64,000 bases of DNA from assembly GCF_000745475.1 (NCBI RefSeq), contig NZ_JQJJ01000008.1, forward strand, positions 496,001 through 560,000, given 5' to 3'. Both the position numbers and the translations under genes were made by a program. The stretch's first letter is position 1. Each line of letters opens with the position of its first letter. This DNA comes from Allobosea sp. UNC402CLCol (GTDB lineage: Bacteria > Pseudomonadota > Alphaproteobacteria > Rhizobiales > Beijerinckiaceae). Shown one piece after another: positions 16,542 through 24,511 of the stretch. Below the pieces are notes generated by a model. The model made no database searches and was not told the DNA's origin. It saw only the letters and a program-made list of their open reading frames with translations.

Positions 16542-16678
16542 TCGGCGGGCTCCAGCTTGCCATGCGGCTCGGTGGTCAGCAGGTTGACGAGGATATGGGG
16601 GCCGAAGCCGAACAGGGCGTTCCAGTCGCCCGGCGTCCAGAGCTTCGGTGAAGAGCCTGTCGTCGCAGTCGCCGCCAT
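16538..16678 (-). pseudogene. 46-codon remnant of an NCS2-like permease gene
   Basis: An ORF of 46 codons with a strong ribosome site (GGAGGG, five bases before the ATG) reads MAATATTGSSPKLWTPGDWN, then ALFGFGPHILVNLL, and finally TTEPHGKLEPAE. The GDWNALFGFG...ILVNLL part resembles the N-terminus and the beginning of the first helix of a family of xanthine/uracil-type permeases of about 440 residues. The final part does not continue that helix and is likely the original C-terminus, which implies an in-frame internal deletion. It overlaps atzG by four bases and follows the biuH-like gene. It cannot transport anything. The permease similarity is from memory and needs a search. Confidence 0.5.
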
Positions 16679-16711
16679 CGTACCCTCCGGTCCCCGTTTT
16701 TCAGCCGTGGT

Positions 16712-17398
16712 TCACGCCGCCTTCATCGTCCGGGCGAGCGCCGTCAGCACCTCGCCGGTCGTCGAGACCCAGCCGAAGATGCCGCCCTGGGCCGTGATCA
16801 TGCGCAGGCCCACCTCGTGGAACTCGGGGAAATACGAGGCGCAGGCATCGCCCAGAACGAGGCAGCGATAGCCCCGGTCGTTCGCCTCGCGCACCGTCGT
16901 ATGGACGCAGACTTCGGTGGTGACGCCGCAGACCAGCAGCGTCTCGATGCCGCGGTTGCGCAGGATCAGGTCGAGATCGGTCTGGTAGAAGGCGCCCTTG
17001 CCAGGCTTGTCGAGCACGGGTTCGCCGGGCAGCGGCGCCAGTGCCGGCACGATGCCGTGCCCGGCCTCGCCACGGATCAGGATGCGCCCCATCGGCCCGT
17101 CGGCACCGATGCGCTTCTCCACCGGTCCGCGCTGCACCTTGGCCGGCGGCGCGTCCGAGAGATCGGGCCTGTGCCCCTCGCGGGTGTGGATCACCAGCAG
17201 GCTGGCGGCGCGCGCGCCCTCCAAAATTCGGCGGCAGGGCGCGACCGCCTTGGCGAGCAGCGACACGTCGTTGCCCAGCACCGCGCCGAAGCCGCCCGGC
17301 TCCAGGAAATCGCGCTGCATGTCGATGATAACCAGGGCCGTGCGAGCGAAGTCGACAGGCAGAGCACTCGGCCTCGCGGCAATCTCGACGGCTGGCAT
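16712..17398 (-). CDS. biuH: Biuret amidohydrolase-like cysteine hydrolase
   Basis: A 228-residue member of the isochorismatase-like cysteine hydrolases. The catalytic triad is Asp in [15 protein letters not shown], Lys in DKPGKGAF, and Cys in [22 protein letters not shown]. The stretch [10 protein letters not shown] with [14 protein letters not shown] is typical of biuret hydrolases, which hydrolyse biuret to allophanate and ammonia; ureidoacrylate hydrolase RutB is the close alternative. The start at 17398 ([10 protein letters not shown]) is preferred; an in-frame start at 17491 would add 31 residues. It leads the operon biuH-(permease remnant)-atzG-atzE and is divergent from atzF, whose product uses allophanate. 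Confidence 0.75.
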   Translation of the reverse strand: MPAVEIAARPSALPVDFARTALVIIDMQRDFLEPGGFGAVLGNDVSLLAKAVAPCRRILEGARAASLLVIHTREGHRPDLSDAPPAKVQRGPVEKRIGADGPMGRILIRGEAGHGIVPALAPLPGEPVLDKPGKGAFYQTDLDLILRNRGIETLLVCGVTTEVCVHTTVREANDRGYRCLVLGDACASYFPEFHEVGLRMITAQGGIFGWVSTTGEVLTALARTMKAA

Positions 17399-17617
17399 CA
17401 GGCGGCGCTCCCCGCAAAGCGAACGGAACGGGCTTTGCAAGGGCTGTGCCTGCTCCGGCTCGCAACGCGCGGCCACGATCGGAAGGAGCAATGGCGGCGG
17501 ACGGACCGCTTCATGATGCTGATCTGGAAAGAAAACCTGCGATCCCGAAGATCATGGCCGCCCGCAGGACCTGCGGCGGACAGCCCTGCCTTTCCGGGGA
17601 GAGCTCCAAGCGAAGGC

Positions 17618-17644
17618 TTATTGCATAATCCTTGCATGCAATAA
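17618..17644. promoter_or_regulatory. Palindromic operator in the biuH-atzF intergenic region
   Basis: TTATTGCAT (17618-17626) and ATGCAATAA (17636-17644) are perfect inverted arms nine bases apart. The right arm belongs to a compact palindrome, TTGCATGCAA (17632-17641). A near-identical site, ATTGTATGCAAT, lies at 26346-26357 in front of the cluster's ABC importer. A GntR/FCD regulator is encoded between the two, and such regulators bind short palindromes of this kind. It is the likely control site for the divergent promoters. Confidence 0.55.
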
Positions 17645-17688
17645 CGCAAAAAATGATCAATTTTTAGCCAGCCAACCCATCCCATCAA

Positions 17689-19512
17689 ATGGAAAGCCTG
17701 CCCGTGCGGACCCTGAGCGACATCCTCTCCGCCCATCTCGACGGGAGCCGCGACCTCGCGGAGACCATCGCCGCGAGCTATGCCCGGTTGCGCGCGGTCG
17801 ACGATCCGGCGATGTTCATCGCGCTCCGGCCCGAGGCCGAGGCGCTCGCCGAGGCCGAGCGGCTGCAGGCGGAGGGGTCGCGCGGCCGTGCGCTCTGGGG
17901 CGTGCCGGTCGCCGTCAAGGACAATATCGACGTCGCTGGCCTGCCGACCACTGCCGCCTGCCCGGCCTTCGCCTACACACCGACGCAGGATGCCGCCGCA
18001 GTCGCCCGGCTGAGGGCCGCCGGCGCCATCGTGATCGGCAAGACCAATCTCGACCAGTTCGCCACCGGGCTGAACGGCACGCGCTCGCCCCATGGCACGC
18101 CGCGCAATGCGCTGCGGGCCGATCTGGTGCCCGGCGGTTCCAGCTCCGGCTCCGCCAGCGCGGTCGCTTCCGGCATCGTCCCGATTGCGCTGGGCACCGA
18201 CACCGCCGGCTCCGGGCGCGTGCCGGCCGGCCTCCAGAACCTCGTCGGGCTCAAGCCGAGCCTCGGCCTGGTTTCGACGACGGGCGTCGTGCCGGCCTGC
18301 CGCACGCTCGACTGCGTCTCGGTGTTTGCACTGGCGGTCGACGACGCGACGGCGGTTCTGGAGGTGATCTCGGGCGCCGATGCCACCGACCCGTTCTCCC
18401 GGCCTGTCGCGCTTGGGCAATCCGGCGCATTGCCGCCGCATCAGAAGATTGCCGTCCCGCGACCCGCCGATCTCGATTTCGACGGCGATGCGACGGCAGC
18501 CGCCAGCTTCGCGCTGGCGGTCGAGCGTGCGCAGGCCTTGGGCGCGACGATCGTCCCCCTCGATATGACGCCATTCTACGAGACGGCCCGTCTGCTTTAC
18601 GACGGCCCCTGGGTGGCCGAACGCTTCCTCGCGATCCGCGAGCTGCTGACGCGTGACCCCGAAGCGATCCTGCCCGTCATCAGGCAGGTGATTGCCGGCA
18701 AGCCATTGCCCGATGCGGCCGAGACCTTCGCGGCGCAATACCGGCTGGCCGAGCTTGCACTCGCCGCCAGGGCCGCGCTGAAGGGTATCGACGCGATGAT
18801 GGTGCCGACGGCGCCGCGACCGGTCACTCTCGCGGAGATGGCCGCCGACCCGATCGGCAGGAACTCGCTGCTCGGCCGCTACACCAATTTCGTCAACCTG
18901 CTCGACATGTGCGCGCTCGCCGTGCCGGTGAGCCTGGCGAAGGATGGCACTGCGGCGGGCGTCACCTTCATCGCGCCGTCCGGCCGCGATGCGGCGCTGG
19001 CCACGTTCGGCCGCGCCTTCCATCACGCCTCCGGCTTGACGCTCGGGGCCTTGGACGCGCCGATGCCGCCGCTTGCGGATCTTCCGATGGCCGCTTCACA
19101 GGGCACGATTGAGATTGCGGTCGTCGGCGCGCATCTGTCGGGCATGCCGCTCAATGGCGAGCTGACCGGGCTTGGCGCGACATTCCTGCGCGCGACCACC
19201 ACGACGGCGGACTACCGGCTCTTCGCCTTACCCGGCGGCCCTCCGGCGCGGCCGGGCCTGATCCGCGTCCGCGAAGGCGGGGCAGCCATCGCGCTCGAGG
19301 TCTGGGCGCTGCCTGCCGACGGCTTTGGTCGCTTCGTCGCAGGCATCCCCTCCCCGCTGGGCATCGGCACGCTGGCGCTGGCCGACGGCACGCGGGTCAA
19401 GGGATTCCTCTGCGAACAGATCGCGACCGAGGCTGCGCGCGATGTGACCGAGTTCGGCGGCTGGCGGGCTTTCGTCGGGGCGCAGGCCAAGCCTCAGGAC
19501 GCTCCCGCATAG
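17689..19512 (+). CDS. atzF: Allophanate hydrolase AtzF
   Basis: A 607-residue enzyme that converts allophanate to ammonia and carbon dioxide. The N-terminal amidase-signature domain (to about residue 450) carries Lys in PVAVKDNIDV, GGSSSGSASAVASG, and LGTDTAGSGRVPA. The C-terminal domain of about 150 residues (IEIAVVGAHLSGMPLNGEL to the end, with FLCE near 560) is the AtzF-specific domain found in full-length allophanate hydrolases. It is transcribed away from biuH and completes biuret mineralisation. Its last 19 bases overlap the end of the GntR gene on the other strand. Confidence 0.92.
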   Translation: MESLPVRTLSDILSAHLDGSRDLAETIAASYARLRAVDDPAMFIALRPEAEALAEAERLQAEGSRGRALWGVPVAVKDNIDVAGLPTTAACPAFAYTPTQDAAAVARLRAAGAIVIGKTNLDQFATGLNGTRSPHGTPRNALRADLVPGGSSSGSASAVASGIVPIALGTDTAGSGRVPAGLQNLVGLKPSLGLVSTTGVVPACRTLDCVSVFALAVDDATAVLEVISGADATDPFSRPVALGQSGALPPHQKIAVPRPADLDFDGDATAAASFALAVERAQALGATIVPLDMTPFYETARLLYDGPWVAERFLAIRELLTRDPEAILPVIRQVIAGKPLPDAAETFAAQYRLAELALAARAALKGIDAMMVPTAPRPVTLAEMAADPIGRNSLLGRYTNFVNLLDMCALAVPVSLAKDGTAAGVTFIAPSGRDAALATFGRAFHHASGLTLGALDAPMPPLADLPMAASQGTIEIAVVGAHLSGMPLNGELTGLGATFLRATTTTADYRLFALPGGPPARPGLIRVREGGAAIALEVWALPADGFGRFVAGIPSPLGIGTLALADGTRVKGFLCEQIATEAARDVTEFGGWRAFVGAQAKPQDAPA

Positions 19513-20183
19513 GTCCTGAAAGCGTCGCGCACGATGCCGATATGGGCGCGCATCGCCTCTGCCGCACCGGACTGGTCGCCCCGCAGAATCGCCTGCACGA
19601 TCAGGTCGTGCTCCTGATAGGAGCCTCCCAGGCGCCCGGCCGCCCGGAACTGCGCCCTGCGAAACGGCGCGACCCGGGCGCGCGTCATCAGGGTCAGTTC
19701 GGCAAGGTAGCCATTGTGCGAGCCCGAGTAGATCGCGGCGTGAAAAGCCTCGTTGGTCTCATGATAGCGCAAAGGATCGCCTTCATGGACGAGCGCGCGC
19801 AGCACCTGATGCAACTCCTCCAGACCGCGCCGTTCGGGCACGGTCATGTTGCGGGCGGCGAGTCCCGCACAGAGCGCCTCAAGCTCGGCCATCGCCTCGA
19901 ACATGTCGTCGAGCTGCGTCGGAGTGGGCAAGGCCACGACCGCGCCGCGATGCGGCCGGACGCTGACGAGACCCGAGGCCGAGAGCTGGCGTATCGCTTC
20001 GCGCACCGGAGTACGCGAGACGCCGAACCGCGCCGCAAGCTCCTGCTCATCGAGGGGCGTTCCCGGTTCGAGCGCGCCCGACACGATCTCGTCGGCGATC
20101 TGCAGACGAAGTGCTTCGGTCCGCGTCCGCGGTGGCGCTGCAGGTTTGGATATCGCCAAAGTGGCGGCAGGGCGCGGCGGCAT
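19494..20183 (-). CDS. GntR-family transcriptional regulator (FCD domain)
   Basis: A 229-residue repressor-type protein. The N-terminal winged helix (residues 25-90) includes LRLQIADEIVSGALEPGTPL, then FGVSRTPVREAIRQLSASGL. The C-terminal FCD ligand domain carries the metal-binding residues in YHETNEAFHAAIYSGSHN and the late His in GSYQEHDLIV and RAHI. It is placed within the biuret cluster between atzF and atzH. The shared palindromes upstream of biuH/atzF and of the ABC importer are the best candidate targets. The ligand may be biuret, allophanate or a related ureide. Confidence 0.88.
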   Translation of the reverse strand: MPPRPAATLAISKPAAPPRTRTEALRLQIADEIVSGALEPGTPLDEQELAARFGVSRTPVREAIRQLSASGLVSVRPHRGAVVALPTPTQLDDMFEAMAELEALCAGLAARNMTVPERRGLEELHQVLRALVHEGDPLRYHETNEAFHAAIYSGSHNGYLAELTLMTRARVAPFRRAQFRAAGRLGGSYQEHDLIVQAILRGDQSGAAEAMRAHIGIVRDAFRTYAGAS

Positions 20184-20280
20184 GATCAGGATCGGAAGGC
20201 AGGTGGGATTGCCGATGCCTGCATAGCAGGCAGAGCGATGCCGGTCACGGCGTCATGAAGAATGCGCCGCCGCCTGCCGT

Positions 20281-20661
20281 TCATTCGGGGATGATGCTGA
20301 CATGGGCGCTGACGACGCGCCAGCCTTCCGCGAACTTGACCCAGGTCTGGCTCTGCCGACCGACCTTGCCGACCATGCTGTCGCGCCGGAACATGGTGTT
20401 CGCCGTGGCCGCAGTGTCGCCATAAGTCGTGATGACGGTGCGTTCCAGCGTCCGTTCGAGCCCGACCGGCGAGCGCGCCGAGCGGAAGGCGGCGATCTCG
20501 TCATGGCCGTAGAGGTTCTCGGCGACACCGTAGCGCAAGGTCTCGGGCGCCTTGCGGAAGATCGCATCCAGCGTTGCGACGTCGTTGCCGGTAAGCGCGG
20601 CCTCATAGGCTGCGAAGGCGGCTTCCACCTCGGCCAGCACGGCAGGGTCGTTGATCTTCAT
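20281..20661 (-). CDS. atzH: AtzH/HpxZ-like protein (DUF3225)
   Basis: A 126-residue cone-shaped (NTF2-like) protein. It has the family features FAAYEAALTGNDVATLDAIF, RYGVAENLYGHDEIAAFR and a C-terminal QTWVKFAEGWRVVSAHVS. Members accompany AtzE/AtzG in cyanuric acid and oxalurate catabolism; one is reported to help deaminate dicarboxyurea intermediates. It follows the ABC transporter genes by 54 bases on the same strand and precedes the GntR gene, so it is likely the tail of the transporter operon. Confidence 0.82.
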   Translation of the reverse strand: MKINDPAVLAEVEAAFAAYEAALTGNDVATLDAIFRKAPETLRYGVAENLYGHDEIAAFRSARSPVGLERTLERTVITTYGDTAATANTMFRRDSMVGKVGRQSQTWVKFAEGWRVVSAHVSIIPE

Positions 20662-20715
20662 CTGCAGGCATCTCCAGAGAACTATCCCGCGATGGCGATC
20701 GCGGGCAGGACGCGC

Positions 20716-22425
20716 TTATAGCAGCGGGTGCGGAATCGCGGTCAGCAATTCCCTCGTATATTCCGCCTTGGGATCGCCGAGCACCTCCTCCGCCGTGCCT
20801 TCTTCGACGATCGAGCCCGTCTTCATCACGATCACCCGGTCGCAGAGCAGCCGCACCACGTTGAGATCGTGCGAAACGAAGAGATAGCTCATGCCGAGCC
20901 GTCCCTTGAGCTCTTCGAGGAGATTCAGCACCACCGCCTGGACGGACACGTCGAGCGCGGCCGTGGGCTCGTCGAGAATAACCAGATCCGGGTCGAGCGC
21001 GATCGCGCGCGCAATGCCGACGCGCGCCTTCTGCCCGCCGGAAAGCTGGTGAGGAAAGCGGTCGATCAGTTCGACCGGCAGGCCGACGAGCCTCGCCAGA
21101 TCCTCGCAGCGCGCACGCAAGGCATCGCGTCCCTTGACCGCACCCATCCGCATGATCGGATCGGCGATGGCGCGCTCGGCGGTGAAGCGCGGATTGAGGC
21201 TGTCGGTCGGGTCCTGGAACACCATCTGGATGCGCCGGCGATGCGGCGACGCGGCGAACTGCTTGGCGGGAATCGCGCCGATATCGGTACCGTCGAAGAT
21301 GATCTTGCCGCCGCTGGGGTCGATCAGTCGCGTGACCATCATCGAGGTCGTCGATTTGCCGCAGCCGGATTCGCCGACGAGCCCCAGCGTCTCGCCCCTG
21401 GCGATACTGAAGCTGATGCCATCGACGGCGCGGAAGGCCGGCTTTTCCGGCTCGGCCTTGCCCATCAGCTTGGCGAGGAGCGCACCGGTCGCGGCCCGCG
21501 GATATTCCTTGACCAGATTCTCGACCTGCATCAGGGGACCGGCCTCGGCCGCCGGTTTCGGCTCAGTCACGGCTGTCCTGGCTTCGGCGGGCACGGTTTG
21601 CGGCGCGTCGAGCAGCAAGTCTGCGAGGCTCGTGCCCAGTCGCGGCGTCGCCTGCATCAGCCTGCGGGTGTAGGGATGCTGCGGGTTGCGGAAGATCTCG
21701 CTGGCCAGCGCGGTCTCGACCACCTTGCCCTTTTCCATCACGACGACCTTGTCGCAATAGGCGGCGGCGAGGCCGAGATCATGCGTGATCAGGATCGTCG
21801 ACATGCCGCGCTCGCGGGTCAGCTCGACGATGAGATCCATCACCGCCTTCTGCGTGGTGACGTCGAGGCCCGTCGTCGGCTCGTCGGCGATCAGCAATTG
21901 CGGCTGGCAGGCCAGCGCGAGCGCGATCACGACACGCTGGCACATGCCGCCCGACAATTCGAACGGATAGGCGTCATAGCGCTCCTCGGGGCGGGCGATC
22001 TTGACCTTGGTCAGCGCCTCGACAGCCTTCTCCTTGGCCGTCGCACGCGTCGCCTGGACATGCTGCAGCAGCACGTCCTCGATCTGCTTGCCGACCTTGC
22101 GGATCGGGTTGAGCGCTGCGCGCGGGTTCTGGAAGATCATCGAGATCTCGCGCCCGCGCAGATCGCGCATCTGGGCCTCGTCGGCCGCGACGAGATCGAC
22201 GCCCGAGAACGAGATCGTGCCTTCGGCGACGCGGCCGGCGCGATCGAGAATGCGCACCACGGCATAGGACGTCACCGACTTGCCCGAGCCGGACTCGCCG
22301 ACGATCGCCACGGTCTCGCCTTTGGCGACGCTGACATCGATCGACTTGACCGCCTGCACCGCGCCGCGCCGGGTGGCGAATTCGACGGTGAGGTTCCTGA
22401 TCTCGAGCAGAGGGACTGCCGTCAT
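20716..22425 (-). CDS. Peptide-type ABC transporter, two fused ATPase domains
   Basis: A 569-residue tandem ATPase (DppD-DppF fused, like GsiA). The first domain (1-270) has GESGSGKSV, the signature LSGGMCQRV, and Walker B LLIADEPTTGLD. The second (295-569) has GESGCGKST, LSGGQKARVGIARA, and LVILDEPTAALD. The substrate is set by the binding protein at 24512-26098; the biuret setting suggests small ureides or short peptides. It is preceded by the two permeases and followed by atzH. It is the only peptide-family ATPase in the window and could also serve the ATPase-less importer at 41-44.7 kb. Confidence 0.9.
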   Translation of the reverse strand: MTAVPLLEIRNLTVEFATRRGAVQAVKSIDVSVAKGETVAIVGESGSGKSVTSYAVVRILDRAGRVAEGTISFSGVDLVAADEAQMRDLRGREISMIFQNPRAALNPIRKVGKQIEDVLLQHVQATRATAKEKAVEALTKVKIARPEERYDAYPFELSGGMCQRVVIALALACQPQLLIADEPTTGLDVTTQKAVMDLIVELTRERGMSTILITHDLGLAAAYCDKVVVMEKGKVVETALASEIFRNPQHPYTRRLMQATPRLGTSLADLLLDAPQTVPAEARTAVTEPKPAAEAGPLMQVENLVKEYPRAATGALLAKLMGKAEPEKPAFRAVDGISFSIARGETLGLVGESGCGKSTTSMMVTRLIDPSGGKIIFDGTDIGAIPAKQFAASPHRRRIQMVFQDPTDSLNPRFTAERAIADPIMRMGAVKGRDALRARCEDLARLVGLPVELIDRFPHQLSGGQKARVGIARAIALDPDLVILDEPTAALDVSVQAVVLNLLEELKGRLGMSYLFVSHDLNVVRLLCDRVIVMKTGSIVEEGTAEEVLGDPKAEYTRELLTAIPHPLL

Positions 22426-22426
22426 G

Positions 22427-23368
22427 TCAGTTCCTCCGCTGGGGGTCGACGAGATCGCGCACGCCGTCGCCGAGCAGGTTGAAGCAGAACACGGCGATCA
22501 TCAGGGCGAGACCGGGGAAGAAGGCGATCCACCACTCTCCGGAGACGATGAAGCTCGCGCCCTCGGCCACCATGATCCCCCATTCCGGGGTCGGCGGGCG
22601 CACGCCGAGCCCGATGAAGGAGAGGCCTGCCGCATTCAGGATGGCGTAGCCCATGGTCAGGGACATCTGCACCGCCATGATCGGCATGATGTTGGGCACG
22701 ATCTGGGTGAGGAGCAGCCGCCAGTCGGAATTGCCCGAAAGTCGCGCCGCCTGCACGAAGCCGGCATCGCGGCGCACATTCGCCTCGGCACGCGCGACGC
22801 GGGCATAGAGCGGGAAATTGATGATCGCGGTCGCCAGCACGATGTTGCCGACCGAGTTGCCCAGCGCCGCCACGATGCCCATCGCCAGCACGAAAAGCGG
22901 GAAGGCCATGATGGTGTCGGCGACGCGGCCGACGACCTTGTCGATCCAGCCGCCGTAGAACCCGGCCATGACGCCGGCAAGCCCGCCCATCAGGAAGACC
23001 AGCGCCACCGAGAAGATCGCGATCGAGAAGTCGAGCCGTGTCGCCGCCACCACGCGGCTGAAGATGTCGCGGCCAAGCTGGTCCGTGCCGAACCAGTGCG
23101 CCCGGCTCGGCGCCTGCAGGGCGGCGTTGGTGTTGCTCGCGAGCGGGTCGTAGGGGACGATCGAGGGGCCGAAGATTGCCGCCAGCAGGATCAGCGCGAA
23201 CAACCCGAAGGCGAGCCCCGTCACCGGGTTCTCGGCGACGATATGGCGCGCATGCGCCCACAGGCTGGTGGAAGGCGGCGCCTCGAAGCGCAGCGTCGGA
23301 GCGGGTTCGGCAGGGATTGCCTGGGCGGGTGCCGGCTCGACCTTGGCCATGTCGTTCACGCTCTTCAA
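22427..23368 (-). CDS. Peptide-type ABC permease (DppC class)
   Basis: A 313-residue inner-membrane subunit with six helices. The first is at about residue 45 (VTGLAFGLFALILLAAIFG), after a long cytoplasmic leader rich in Ala and Pro. The coupling helix EAA-like motif sits at ARAEANVRRDAGFVQAARLSG. The region GTDQLGRDIFSRVV is the DppC/OppC signature. The start overlaps the end of the DppB-type gene by four bases, and the stop is one base before the ATPase gene, so the three are translated together. Confidence 0.88.
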   Translation of the reverse strand: MKSVNDMAKVEPAPAQAIPAEPAPTLRFEAPPSTSLWAHARHIVAENPVTGLAFGLFALILLAAIFGPSIVPYDPLASNTNAALQAPSRAHWFGTDQLGRDIFSRVVAATRLDFSIAIFSVALVFLMGGLAGVMAGFYGGWIDKVVGRVADTIMAFPLFVLAMGIVAALGNSVGNIVLATAIINFPLYARVARAEANVRRDAGFVQAARLSGNSDWRLLLTQIVPNIMPIMAVQMSLTMGYAILNAAGLSFIGLGVRPPTPEWGIMVAEGASFIVSGEWWIAFFPGLALMIAVFCFNLLGDGVRDLVDPQRRN

Positions 23369-24378
23369 CCCTCCAGCCTGACACGGGGATCGATGACGCC
23401 GTAGAGCACGTCGATCATCAGGTTCAGGGCGACGTAGAGAATCGCCATGGTCAGGACGAAGCCCTGGATCGGTGCGTAGTCCGACGCGATCAGCGCCTCG
23501 ACCGCATAGGAACCGACGCCGGGCCAGGCGAAGACCTTCTCGACCAGCACATTGGCGCCGAGCAGGAAGGAGAACACCATGCCGAGCGTCGTCACCACCG
23601 GCAGCATGGCGTTGCGGAAAGCATAAGTGCCGATGACCTTGCGGTTCGTCAGGCCGCTGGCGCGGGCGGTGCGCACGAAATCGGCGCCGAGCACGGCCAG
23701 CATCGAGGCCCGCGTCATGCGGGTGATCGGTGCCAGCGAGAAGATGGCGAGTGTCACCGCCGGCAGGATCAACTGAGCGAAAGCGCCCCGGAAGGTCTCG
23801 AAATCCCGCGCTAACAACGTGTCGATCAGGAGCAGGCCGGTCACGCGCGGCGGCTCGGAGGCGAAGACGTCGAGCCGCCCAAGCGGCGCCGGTGACCAGC
23901 CAAGTAGAAAATAGAAGACATAGACGAGCAGGAGCCCGGTGAAGAACACCGGCAGCGAGACGCCCGCGGTCGCCACGACGCGGCAGAGATGGTCGATCCA
24001 GGAGCCCTGCTTCACAGCCGCCAGGATGCCGAGCGGCAAGGCGACCGCCATGGCGAGCAGCAGCCCGGCCAGCGTCAGTTCGGCGGAGGCTGGCAGGCGC
24101 GCGGCGAGGTCGGCCGTCACCGGCTGGCCGGTGGTCAGCGAGGTCCCGAGATCGCCCTTCACCAGCGCCGTGACATAGGACACGAACTGCACGGGCAGCG
24201 GCTGGTCGAGCCCAAGCTTGGAGCGGATCTCGATGATCGCCTGCGGCGATGCGGCAGGGCCTGCGAAATAGGCCGCGGTATCGCCCGGCAGCACCCGCGT
24301 CAGCAGGAAGGTGACGATGATCACGCCGATGACCGAGGGGATCGTCGTCATCAGACGCTGGCCGATCATGCGCAGCAT
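23365..24378 (-). CDS. Peptide-type ABC permease (DppB class)
   Basis: A 337-residue inner-membrane subunit. It starts with the DppB-type helix (LMTTIPSVIGVIIVTFLLTR), and has the LGLDQPLPVQFVSYV segment and the coupling motif RTARASGLTNRKVIGTYAFR followed by NAMLPVVTTLG. Its stop overlaps the start of the DppC-type gene. Between it and the binding-protein gene lies a 133-base gap with a family A repeat, which may lower expression of the permeases relative to the binding protein. Confidence 0.88.
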   Translation of the reverse strand: MLRMIGQRLMTTIPSVIGVIIVTFLLTRVLPGDTAAYFAGPAASPQAIIEIRSKLGLDQPLPVQFVSYVTALVKGDLGTSLTTGQPVTADLAARLPASAELTLAGLLLAMAVALPLGILAAVKQGSWIDHLCRVVATAGVSLPVFFTGLLLVYVFYFLLGWSPAPLGRLDVFASEPPRVTGLLLIDTLLARDFETFRGAFAQLILPAVTLAIFSLAPITRMTRASMLAVLGADFVRTARASGLTNRKVIGTYAFRNAMLPVVTTLGMVFSFLLGANVLVEKVFAWPGVGSYAVEALIASDYAPIQGFVLTMAILYVALNLMIDVLYGVIDPRVRLEG

Positions 24379-24408
24379 GGGAGAGCCTCCTTCGTGGCGT
24401 TCGGCCTC

Positions 24409-24487
24409 GTCCTCATCATCGGGCGGAGCGAAGCGCAGGCCCGAGAATCCTGAGCGGGAGATGCTCGGGTCTGCGCCCGAGCATCAT
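24409..24487. repeat. Dispersed palindromic repeat, family A, copy 2
   Basis: The copy contains GGGCGGAGCGAAGCGCAGGC, then CCGAGAATCC, and a hairpin ATGCTCGGG-tctgcg-CCCGAGCAT at 24461-24484. The layout and much of the sequence match copy 1 at 3491-3566. This copy is inside the ABC operon, between the binding protein and the first permease. A stem there can protect the upstream message from 3' decay, a known effect of REP elements elsewhere. Confidence 0.75.
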
Positions 24488-24511
24488 GCATCGCGGCGCG
24501 ACGGTGCCGCC

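Noticed and set aside
17398-19026. 542-codon minus-strand ORF opposite atzF
   Set aside because: A shadow of atzF; no recognisable domain, and atzF has all catalytic residues.
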